A stretch of DNA of 64,000 bases. It comes from Nodularia sp. (in: cyanobacteria). GTDB lineage: Bacteria > Cyanobacteriota > Cyanobacteriia > Cyanobacteriales > Nostocaceae. Positions 1-7,078 of this stretch are shown one piece after another. A program made the translations under genes and the position numbers. The notes below the pieces were generated by a model that did not search any database, was not told the DNA's origin, and saw nothing but the letters and a program-made list of their open reading frames with translations. Position 1 is the first letter of the stretch; each line of letters opens with the position of its first letter. Where the stretch lies: assembly GCA_007692755.1 (NCBI GenBank), contig REBL01000164.1:1-64000 (forward strand). The letters run 5' to 3'.

Positions 1-91
1 GCTAATTTTTTTGCAGACTAATGACTACATTGGCCAAAGTATGTCACGATGACAGAAGTAAAAAGCATCTTTTAAACTTGGATATTTGAGT

Positions 92-1009
92 GTGCCGAAA
101 GCAGGCATTATTTACAATGACATTAAACCGATAGCGGGTCGCATCGCTATCGAACTGAAAGACAGTCTCACCGCAGCCGGTTGGGATGTAGTTGTCACCA
201 CAAGTATTGGTGGCATATTGGGCTACTCTAACCCAGAGAGTCCTGTGTGCCACACACCCATTGAAGGACTGACTCCTCCTGGTTTTGACTCAGAAATGAA
301 GTTTGCTGTAGTCTTAGGGGGAGATGGCACTGTTTTAGCAGCTTCGCGTCAAGTCGCTCCGGCTGGTATTCCCCTGTTAACGGTGAATACTGGTCACATG
401 GGATTTTTGACGGAAACTTATGTGAATCAACTGCCTCAAGCCCTAGAGCAGGCGATGGCGGGTGAGTTTGAAATCGAAGAACAATCCATGCTCACGGTGA
501 AAGTGTTTCGCGGTGAGTCTGTGCTGTGGGAAGCTTTGTGCTTAAACGAAATGGTTTTGCATCGAGAACCATTAACTTCGATGTGCCATTTTGAAATTGC
601 CGTAGGGCGACACGCACCAGTGGATATTGCTGCCGATGGTGTGATAGTTTCTACTCCCACAGGTTCCACAGCTTATTCTTTAAGCGCTGGTGGTCCGGTG
701 ATCACTCCGGGTGTACCTGTGTTGCAGTTAGTCCCCATTTGTCCCCACTCCCTAGCTTCCAGAGCGTTGGTATTTCCAGATACGGAAATAGTCAACATTT
801 ACGCAGTTAATGTTCCTAGACTGGTGATGGTAGTAGATGGTAATGGGGGATGTTATATTTTCCCAGAGGATCGGGTAAATTTAGAGCGATCGCCCTACAA
901 AGTCGGATTCATTCGCCTACAACCACCGGAATTTTTCCGCATTTTGCGCGAAAAGCTCGGTTGGGGTCTACCACATATCGCTAAACCGACATCAGTAGAG
1001 TTACCCTAG
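92..1009 (+). CDS. nadK: NAD kinase
   Basis: ATP-dependent phosphorylation of NAD to NADP in the cytoplasm; about 305 aa, normal for the cyanobacterial family. Visible are the GGDGT nucleotide-binding motif (residues 76-80), the NE pair in LNEMVLHRE near residue 150, and the glycine-rich [20 protein letters not shown] segment near 185-205, all diagnostic of the NAD kinase fold. An in-frame TTG lies two codons upstream at 86, but the GTG at 92, giving [10 protein letters not shown], matches the family N-terminus better. It is followed by a 290-base gap and then nblR on the same strand. Identification is secure; the exact start is less so. Confidence 0.95.
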   Translation: MPKAGIIYNDIKPIAGRIAIELKDSLTAAGWDVVVTTSIGGILGYSNPESPVCHTPIEGLTPPGFDSEMKFAVVLGGDGTVLAASRQVAPAGIPLLTVNTGHMGFLTETYVNQLPQALEQAMAGEFEIEEQSMLTVKVFRGESVLWEALCLNEMVLHREPLTSMCHFEIAVGRHAPVDIAADGVIVSTPTGSTAYSLSAGGPVITPGVPVLQLVPICPHSLASRALVFPDTEIVNIYAVNVPRLVMVVDGNGGCYIFPEDRVNLERSPYKVGFIRLQPPEFFRILREKLGWGLPHIAKPTSVELP

Positions 1010-1033
1010 TACCGCAGGCCTATTGTAGGACGG

Positions 1034-1052
1034 AAGTCAAAAGTCAAAAGTC
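1034..1052. repeat. STRR array, AAGTCAA heptamer
   Basis: Two full AAGTCAA units and a partial third lie directly downstream of nadK. The same heptamer family appears in the petB-petD gap and inside anmK. Confidence 0.7.
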
Positions 1053-1216
1053 TTGATTTTAGAACTTTTAAATTTTTGAAAGACTTATTTACGCCTTGCT
1101 GTAATAGTACGCTTGCTCTCTACGTACACAATCAAATTCTCAAACGCCATAACTCAATGGCTGATACTTGTATATGCTAAAACATTCAGTATCTCCATCA
1201 AACCCTTGTAGTGTCG

Positions 1217-1300
1217 GAATTACGAATTACGAATTACGAATTACGAATTACGAATTACGAATTACGAATTATGAATTATGAATTATGAATTATGAATTAT
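1217..1300. repeat. STRR array of 12 heptamers touching the nblR start
   Basis: Seven exact GAATTAC units are followed by five exact GAATTAT units with no interruption. The last unit runs into the first possible start codon of nblR (ATG 1299; the likelier ATG is 1302), so no Shine-Dalgarno sequence can precede it. The reverse complement of the same family recurs at 13465 and 61131. Confidence 0.95.
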
Positions 1301-1301
1301 G

Positions 1302-1988
1302 ATGACAATTGCTCACAGTCCCTGTGTTCTGGTGATTGAAACCGATGAAAGTTTAGCAAATCAGCTGTCTTTTGATTTGCGAGAAGCCGGTTATGAAGCG
1401 ATTGTGGCTCATGATGCGGCTAGCGGTTTACAATACTCCCGCGATCGCCAACCGGCTTTAATTGTTGTAGACCGGATGCTCTCAGGAGAATCAGGACTAT
1501 CGTTGTGTAAAAATCTCAGAAGTGCTGGGATGTGCGCCCCTGTTTTGGTACTCATGGCCAGAGATACAGTAGATGACCGGGTAGCTTGTTTAGAAGCTGG
1601 GGCTGATGATTACGTCCTCAAGCCTTATCGCCCAGAAGACTTTTTGAAGTTGATTCGCCTGTATTTAAAACCTGAAGTTGATACGAGCGAACAGTTACGC
1701 TTTGGAGATTTAATTTTAGATGTAGCCACCCGTCGCGCCATACATAACGGGCGGACAATTGACTTAACCATGAAAGAATTTGAACTATTAAAATTCTTAA
1801 TGGAACACCCCCGTGAGGTATTAACCCGTGAACAAATTTTGGAAAATGTCTGGGGTTACGACTTTATGGGTGAGTCGAATGTCATAGAAGTGTACATTCG
1901 CTATTTACGCCTCAAAATTGAAGATGAAAGTCACAAGCGCCTAATTCAAACAGTGCGCGGTGTGGGCTATGTTTTACGTGAGTCTTAA
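1302..1988 (+). CDS. nblR: NblR-type OmpR/PhoB response regulator
   Basis: DNA-binding response regulator of about 228 aa with a receiver (residues 8-120) and an OmpR-type winged helix (about 135-226, ending in TVRGVGYVL). The receiver reads like NblR, which drives phycobilisome degradation under nutrient and light stress. D57 (VVDRM) and K107 (LKPY) are present. The usual acidic pair reads E-T-D, and the conserved Thr/Ser after strand 4 is Met85 (VLMARD). That fits the view that NblR need not act through classical phosphorylation. The start is embedded at the end of a heptamer array. The DUF2237 gene follows 39 bases later. Calling it NblR rather than a paralogue is recognition from sequence, not a search. 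Confidence 0.8.
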   Translation: MTIAHSPCVLVIETDESLANQLSFDLREAGYEAIVAHDAASGLQYSRDRQPALIVVDRMLSGESGLSLCKNLRSAGMCAPVLVLMARDTVDDRVACLEAGADDYVLKPYRPEDFLKLIRLYLKPEVDTSEQLRFGDLILDVATRRAIHNGRTIDLTMKEFELLKFLMEHPREVLTREQILENVWGYDFMGESNVIEVYIRYLRLKIEDESHKRLIQTVRGVGYVLRES

Positions 1989-2027
1989 AGTTAAAATTAA
2001 AATTACTGGAAAAATTAGGAATTAAAT

Positions 2028-2393
2028 ATGGCAGATGCAAAAAACGTACTAGGGACAGACCTGGAGAGTTGCTGTACATCTCCCATGACTGGCTATTATC
2101 GCGACGGGTTTTGTAATACAGGTGGTCAAGATTTTGGGATGCACGTTGTTTGCGCCCAAGTCACAGCAGAATTTTTAGAGTATACCAAATTGCAGGGAAA
2201 TGACCTCAGCACACCAGTTCCCCAATTTAATTTTCCCGGATTACGGCCAGGCGATCGCTGGTGTTTATGTGCAGCACGTTGGCAAGAAGCCTTAGAAGCA
2301 GGTGTCGCGCCTCCGGTTGTCCTTGCAGCCACCCATGCTAGAGCCGTAGAAGCCTGTTCTTTAGAAGATTTGCAAAAACACGCCGTAAAATAG
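2028..2393 (+). CDS. DUF2237 family protein
   Basis: Small soluble protein of 121 aa, rich in conserved Cys, Gly and Trp: CCTSPMTGYYRDGFCNTG near residues 15-32, GMHVVCAQVTAEFL near 37-50, and GDRWCLCAARW near 75-85. These match the DUF2237 family, which has no established biochemical role. It follows nblR by 39 bases on the same strand, so co-transcription is plausible. No signal peptide or membrane segment is seen. The family call is fairly sure; the function is unknown. Confidence 0.85.
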   Translation: MADAKNVLGTDLESCCTSPMTGYYRDGFCNTGGQDFGMHVVCAQVTAEFLEYTKLQGNDLSTPVPQFNFPGLRPGDRWCLCAARWQEALEAGVAPPVVLAATHARAVEACSLEDLQKHAVK

Positions 2394-2420
2394 GTTTTGT
2401 CAAAAAATAATTGACGGATA

Positions 2421-2574
2421 TATAGGACTCCTATTTGATTTCTGAGCAAAATTAGGTATTGTAGGGTGTGTGAGAACGAAGTTCTTAACGCACCTTTATT
2501 AAGGGTTTGGTGCGTTACGGCTTACGCCTAACACACCCTACGTATCCGTTCAGAAATCAAACCGGATTGCTATA
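2421..2574. mobile_element. Foldback (MITE-like) element with nested palindrome
   Basis: The ends are imperfect 25-base inverted repeats (2421-2445 and 2550-2574), both beginning TATAG. The inner 12 bases are perfect (TTTGATTTCTGA against TCAGAAATCAAA). Nested inside is a perfect 11-bp inverted repeat, GTAGGGTGTGT (2461-2471) with ACACACCCTAC (2531-2541). It has no coding capacity. The TATA at both outer edges would fit insertion at a TA target, as for IS630/mariner-type MITEs; this is inference. Confidence 0.65.
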
Positions 2575-2583
2575 TTTTCTGTA

Positions 2584-2606
2584 GAGACGGCGATTTATCG
2601 CGTCTC
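2584..2606. repeat. Hairpin GAGACG...CGTCTC
   Basis: Outer 6-bp arms (2584-2589 and 2601-2606) and an inner CGAT/ATCG stem form a compact 10-bp hairpin with one bulge. It lies between the 3' ends of the convergent DUF2237 and Rieske genes. There is no clear T-run, so a terminator role is only possible. Confidence 0.5.
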
Positions 2607-2625
2607 TCCAACCAGGCATCGGGTA

Positions 2626-4023
2626 TCAATCCGGTAAATTACGTAGCGGTACAGTTCTCCCCTCGTAGAATTGCTTCTCAAGTTTACTTAATCCTAACCA
2701 TGCGGCTCCAAGGACCAGAGGTGTGATAGTCTCAAGGGCAACGGCTAACACTGACGTAGTATCGAAATATAACCCCAATATGGGAATACTTACTAAAGCC
2801 AATACTGCTATCACACCACACCAAAATTTTAGGCGTTTAATATTAGCGATCGCACCTCGACAACTGGCACAATGGACAGTATGAGAATGATACCTCTCTA
2901 GTAGCTGTTCTTTAGGTATTGCTGGCGGGAAACTTTCACCCGGAAAAGGTTCAGCCTTGTATTGGTTCACCCACTGACGCAACTCAAACACAAAACTATC
3001 AGCTTTAGTAGCGAGATAAAACGCTTTCGTAAAATTAGGGCTACCCCCCTTCGTTGCTAAATAACGTTCTTGATAGTGCAGAAAAATTTGGTCATCTTCT
3101 AAAACACCATTTTGCCCAATATGGACATACCAGCGTGGTCTGAGTTTAATCAATAACCCCGGTAGTTTAGAGGGAAACTTAAAGGGGAAACGAGCAAATA
3201 AACGACACTCTCCCTTACGCATAGGTGTAGCATAAACACTGGTGATAACTCTGCCACGCTCCGAGTTAATATCGTGCCACATCAAAGCCGGGGCGACGAA
3301 GGTTGTCGATAACTTTCCCGTTTGATTGGGTTTTAAACCTTGCTTCCAAATGCCCTTAAATCCTTGCTTTCCCGATTCGACTACCTCCAGTTCCAAAGGT
3401 GCTGCATTTTTCCTGTTACCCACTGTTTTATGATGTGTGAAAGATATATGACTGGGGTCGAGGATATTTTCTAGCAGTGTCAGGGCATCATAGGGGATAT
3501 CTCTAAATGTGTTAATTAGCACCCAACCCTCAGAAGATTCTTGCAGGGGTTCAATTGCCGGAATCTTAGTATTTATTGCATTTTCAGGTTTGCCGGCGAA
3601 CACAAATAATAGTCCCTGGAATTCCCTGCTAGGTAAAGATGTCGCACAAGCACGTTTAGAAGTTTCTGCTGTGCCACCTGCAACTTGTTGGGGAATGCGT
3701 TGACAATGACCATCTCCAGAGAAAGACCAACCGTGGTAAGGACACTCTAACAGCCCATCTTCGTTAATTCTACCTTCTGAAAGCGGTGCTAATCGGTGCG
3801 GACATTGGTCTAAAAAAGCTTGCCAAGATTGAGTTTCCCTATCCCACCAAATGACAATATCTTTGTCCAACAGAGTAAACGGTGTAGGTTTAGATTTATC
3901 TAAATCTTCGAGGTAGTGGACAGGATACCATGCTTCTTGCCAATCAAAGCAATCCGGATCATCACCACCGGGAAAGATTTCTTCTACAGAATTATTGCCT
4001 AAATTAGGTTTTATCTCTAGCAT
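2626..4023 (-). CDS. Rieske [2Fe-2S] oxygenase, pheophorbide a oxygenase-like
   Basis: A 465-aa Rieske non-heme iron oxygenase. The Rieske ligands are C74/H76 (CPHR) and C94/H97 (CPYHGW). The mononuclear iron site is DPSHISFTHH (D189, H192, H197). A CxxC pair (HCASCRGA, near 385) and two hydrophobic segments at about 400-450 close the protein. This layout matches the PaO/LLS1/PTC52/Tic55 family, whose plant members oxygenate chlorophyll breakdown products or protochlorophyllide and sit in plastid membranes. The cyanobacterial substrate is not established. It stands alone on the minus strand, next to redox-repair genes. Confidence 0.88.
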   Translation of the reverse strand: MLEIKPNLGNNSVEEIFPGGDDPDCFDWQEAWYPVHYLEDLDKSKPTPFTLLDKDIVIWWDRETQSWQAFLDQCPHRLAPLSEGRINEDGLLECPYHGWSFSGDGHCQRIPQQVAGGTAETSKRACATSLPSREFQGLLFVFAGKPENAINTKIPAIEPLQESSEGWVLINTFRDIPYDALTLLENILDPSHISFTHHKTVGNRKNAAPLELEVVESGKQGFKGIWKQGLKPNQTGKLSTTFVAPALMWHDINSERGRVITSVYATPMRKGECRLFARFPFKFPSKLPGLLIKLRPRWYVHIGQNGVLEDDQIFLHYQERYLATKGGSPNFTKAFYLATKADSFVFELRQWVNQYKAEPFPGESFPPAIPKEQLLERYHSHTVHCASCRGAIANIKRLKFWCGVIAVLALVSIPILGLYFDTTSVLAVALETITPLVLGAAWLGLSKLEKQFYEGRTVPLRNLPD

Positions 4024-4156
4024 TTTCTTAAATTAGAAATTTCAATTAAAAATAATAATAATAAAATCTATTTTTGCTGTTGGCTTTCTTTCCATCTGCA
4101 ACGCTGACGCTAACAATACAACCCACTTTAATTATAAGCCATAATAACCAACCCGC

Positions 4157-4267
4157 CGGAGGTTCAAACCTCCGTCTGATAGCGAAAGTCGTCTTTAGAC
4201 GACTGGGAAAAGATTTTAGTCCATTTTAATGGACTTTAGCTATGAGCGCGGAAATTGATTTCCGCGC
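4157..4267. repeat. Array of four consecutive hairpins
   Basis: Four perfect stems follow one another: 4157-4174 (8 bp, CGGAGGTT arm), 4187-4204 (8 bp, AGTCGTCT arm), 4218-4235 (8 bp, AGTCCATT arm) and 4246-4267 (10 bp, GCGCGGAAAT arm), each with a 2-base loop. A GGTTTTTG stretch follows. The stems are unrelated to one another, so this is one composite unit, not a tandem repeat. It resembles REP-like composite palindromes common in cyanobacterial genomes. It fills most of the gap between the Rieske gene and msrA. Confidence 0.8.
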
Positions 4268-4333
4268 GGTTTTTGTAGCTGATTTCAAATGGTGCAAGAT
4301 GTGAATTAATTCTTCTCCTACCTCAAAAGTCAA

Positions 4334-4792
4334 TTAACGTCGCCCCTTCTTCTCAAAATACTGCTGATGTTCTGCTGTGGCTAAATAATATTCACTCGCA
4401 GGTTTAATTTGTGTGACAATATTGTTATCAAATTTGCCCGAAATTTGAAGTTTAGCCTTTGACTGCTGCGCCATCTCTGACTGCTGCGGGTTGTGGCAAA
4501 ATATCACAGACCTGTATTGTTCTCCTTTATCTGCGCCTTGGCGGTTGAGAGTCGTCGGGTCATGGATATCCCAAAATACTCTTAGCAAATCATCATAACT
4601 TACAGATTTGGGGTCATACTCCACCTGCACGACTTCCGCATGACCTGTGATTCTCGATAAGACATCTAAATAACACGGGTTAGGAAAATGCCCACCCATG
4701 TAGCCAACTGAGGTTGATTTTACGCCTTCTACTTTGCGAAATGCTGCCTCCACTCCCCAAAAACAGCCCGCACCAAAGGTCGCTTTTTCCAT
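4334..4792 (-). CDS. msrA: Peptide-methionine (S)-S-oxide reductase
   Basis: Repairs oxidised methionine in proteins with thioredoxin-type reductant. The 152-aa protein starts MEKATFGAGCFWG, with catalytic Cys10 in the GCFWG motif, then GYMGGHFPNPCY, GHAEVVQVEYDP, and FWDIHDPTTLNRQGADKGEQYRSVIF, all standard MsrA blocks. A TTG four codons upstream (4804) keeps the frame, but the ATG at 4792 gives the family N-terminus. The C-terminal AEHQQYFEKKGRR is normal. It lies between two Rieske-type oxidoreductase genes on the same strand but is separated from both by repeat-filled gaps. Confidence 0.95.
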   Translation of the reverse strand: MEKATFGAGCFWGVEAAFRKVEGVKSTSVGYMGGHFPNPCYLDVLSRITGHAEVVQVEYDPKSVSYDDLLRVFWDIHDPTTLNRQGADKGEQYRSVIFCHNPQQSEMAQQSKAKLQISGKFDNNIVTQIKPASEYYLATAEHQQYFEKKGRR

Positions 4793-4837
4793 AACAGTTT
4801 GCAATATGAATTCTTTGAAAATACTAACGTGCTGGCT

Positions 4838-5000
4838 GAGGATGTTTTAAAAGTCCTCTTTTTAGTAGCAAAACGTTTTAGATCCCCCTAAATCCCCCTT
4901 AAAAAGGGGGACTTTGATTCTAGTTCCCCCCTTTTTAAGGGGGGCTAGGGGGGATCAACTCGTGCTTAACATTACAGCCAACTACTTTTAAAACATCCTC
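4838..5000. mobile_element. 163-bp MITE-like element with 17-bp inverted ends
   Basis: A perfect 17-bp inverted repeat, GAGGATGTTTTAAAAGT (4838-4854) and its complement (4984-5000), encloses a 76-base near-palindrome (4881-4956) made of GATCCCCC, CCCCCTTAAAAAGGGGG and mirror blocks. There is no ORF. The inner palindrome is of a type seen repeatedly in Nostoc-like genomes. No clear target-site duplication is visible, so mobility is inferred from shape only. Confidence 0.65.
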
Positions 5001-5014
5001 TGAAAATTAAATCT

Positions 5015-6562
5015 TCAGGTTTGCTTTTGATACACAGGTGCAAGCCCATCAATCGCCGGGCCATTAATTACCTTACCCTTCGCATCAAATCGCGAACCAT
5101 GACAAGGACAATCCCAGGTTTCTTCGGAAGAATTCCAAGCGACAATACATTTTAAGTGGCTACAGACTGCGGAATGCTCATGCAAAGTGCCGTTTTCGTC
5201 TCGGTAGGCGGCAATTTTATTTAAGCCCTGGCGCACCACTGCACCTGTACCGGCGGGAATCTTTTCTACAGAATCAACTTCCCCTGGTGTAATCCAATCT
5301 AAATACTGAGTAGCAATGTTAATATTCTCTGAGACAAAATCACCTGTTGCGCCAATTCTGGTTCTTAATGGGTCGTAAACTTCAGCCCAGGTATTTTTTC
5401 GCCCCAAAATCATATCATTCAGCAGCATTCCCGCAATTGTGCCGTGAGTCATGCCTAAACCTGTATCACCAGTGGCGATGTAGATATTATCCTCATCTAG
5501 GGGGTTTTTGCCAATGTAGGCAATGCCATCATCAGCGTTCATTACCTGACCCGACCAGCGAAATAACCTCTCTGTCGCCATTGGGAAACGTTCTCTTGTC
5601 CACACTTCTAGTCTGGCATATCGGGCATCAGCATCATTAGCTTGTCCGGTCTTGTGGTCTTCGCCACCCACAATCAAAAAATCAGATTGTTCATCGAGAT
5701 TTTGCAGGCGGATGTAGTGGTAGGGGTCGAGAGTATCCCAGTAAAGGGCTTTGGTAATTGAACCACGAGGAACTTTGATACCAATCACAAATGTCATGTA
5801 AGCCGCCTGCTTGAAGTGCATGGTAGCTACGTTACTAATGGGGGAATTGGTGGCTACAACGACAGCATCAGCTGTGACTACTTGACCATTGCTGGTTTCT
5901 ACACGGGCGGTTAGACCACCGGAAATTTTTTGTACGTGGGTTCCTGTATAAATTCTCCCACCACGCCGTTGAATTGCTTGCGCTAATCCAGCTAGGTATT
6001 TCAGGGGGTCAAATTGTCCTTGGTGGGGAAAGCGCAGACACATTCCTGTGTCAAAGCCATCTAGTGGTGCTTGTGGGACAAGTTCCACACTCGTTAGTCC
6101 GGCGCGGTGTGCTGCGGCTAATTCTCGTTCCATCTCATCCACAGATTCCAGGTCAGGGGGAAAGAGATAACCGTTGAGTCGCTCAAAGTCACAGTCGATT
6201 TGTTCACGAGATGCGATCGCCTGTATCATATCAATTGCTTTGGTATGACTTTGGGCAATCTGCTTTGTTCGTTCTTGACCGTGGATATCCTCAAGTTCAT
6301 AGTAGTAATGATACAAGACATTTGAGAGGTGTGCCGTTGTTCGGCAAGTTTGACCACCACCAATAGGGCCATCATCTAGCACCACTACTGATTTACCTTC
6401 ACGACTTAACATATAAGCAGTGGACATTCCCGCCATCCCTGCACCGACGACGCACACATCAGCATGAATGTTTTGGTCCAGTACAGATTGATCTGGTACA
6501 TCTGCTGTGGTCATCCAAATAGAAGTTGTTTTCCCAGAGTCGTTTTGCATATTTTTGTACAT
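5015..6562 (-). CDS. FAD-dependent oxidoreductase with C-terminal Rieske domain
   Basis: A 515-aa protein. The N-terminal DAO-type FAD domain begins VCVVGAGMAGMSTAYM (GxGxxG at residues 40-45) with LDDGPIGGGQTCRTTAHLS after it. The C-terminal Rieske domain carries CSHLKC and CPCHGSRFD (about 465-495), binding a [2Fe-2S] cluster by 2 Cys and 2 His. Such glycine-oxidase-like/Rieske fusions are widespread in cyanobacteria, but the substrate is unknown. Both ATG 6562 and ATG 6550 are possible starts. No signal peptide is seen, so it is probably cytoplasmic. Confidence 0.88.
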   Translation of the reverse strand: MYKNMQNDSGKTTSIWMTTADVPDQSVLDQNIHADVCVVGAGMAGMSTAYMLSREGKSVVVLDDGPIGGGQTCRTTAHLSNVLYHYYYELEDIHGQERTKQIAQSHTKAIDMIQAIASREQIDCDFERLNGYLFPPDLESVDEMERELAAAHRAGLTSVELVPQAPLDGFDTGMCLRFPHQGQFDPLKYLAGLAQAIQRRGGRIYTGTHVQKISGGLTARVETSNGQVVTADAVVVATNSPISNVATMHFKQAAYMTFVIGIKVPRGSITKALYWDTLDPYHYIRLQNLDEQSDFLIVGGEDHKTGQANDADARYARLEVWTRERFPMATERLFRWSGQVMNADDGIAYIGKNPLDEDNIYIATGDTGLGMTHGTIAGMLLNDMILGRKNTWAEVYDPLRTRIGATGDFVSENINIATQYLDWITPGEVDSVEKIPAGTGAVVRQGLNKIAAYRDENGTLHEHSAVCSHLKCIVAWNSSEETWDCPCHGSRFDAKGKVINGPAIDGLAPVYQKQT

Positions 6563-7068
6563 TTCCCAGTTGAAAGTAGCTTGCTGGTAGAATTTTTTTG
6601 TTTGAGAAACAATTGCCCCGACAGGTTATTTTCAAAATAAATTTACCTATGATTATAGTTTTAGTTATTAACTGATATATCTGCTTCACGATAGACTTGA
6701 AAAATATACTTTTCTGTAGAAGAAAAATTTAACTTTTACCTATATGCAACTGCTATTTAATTTCTAGAACACCTGCATAAATATTTATCGGTTTTTTTTG
6801 AAGTCTTATTATGTATCTCTTGCAGATAAGCAATTATGATTCCCCCAGGCAAGTTACCGGAAATAAAATTCAGTTAGGATGTATATAACAATATTTCTTG
6901 AGATACATATTTCTTTACTACTCATGAAAATTCACCTAAATGTTAATATTTTGCTATAAGGTTCGATTCGGCAAATAGCATATATCAAAAATTATTAATT
7001 TTAATTTGACTTAATTTAGATCAATAATTTCAAACTGCTGAATAACTCAATCTGATAGCAAAATCTTT
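6563..7068. other. AT-rich divergent intergenic region
   Basis: About 500 bases between the divergent oxidoreductase and glucosidase genes. It is very AT-rich and presumably carries both promoters. I see no convincing repeat, RNA gene or known operator in it. Confidence 0.4.
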
Positions 7069-7075
7069 GGGAGGA
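7069..7075 (+). promoter_or_regulatory. Shine-Dalgarno that fixes the GH31 start
   Basis: GGGAGGA lies 4-10 bases before ATG 7079, which decides against the upstream in-frame TTG at 7067. Confidence 0.75.
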
Positions 7076-7078
7076 TAT

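Noticed and set aside
4246-4275. Last hairpin of the four-stem array plus GTTTTTG as a rho-independent terminator
   Set aside because: It would terminate plus-strand transcription, but both neighbouring genes are on the minus strand; a composite repeat explains it better.
6961-6985. GGTTCGATTCGG, resembling a tRNA T-loop
   Set aside because: No acceptor, D or anticodon stem can be folded around it.
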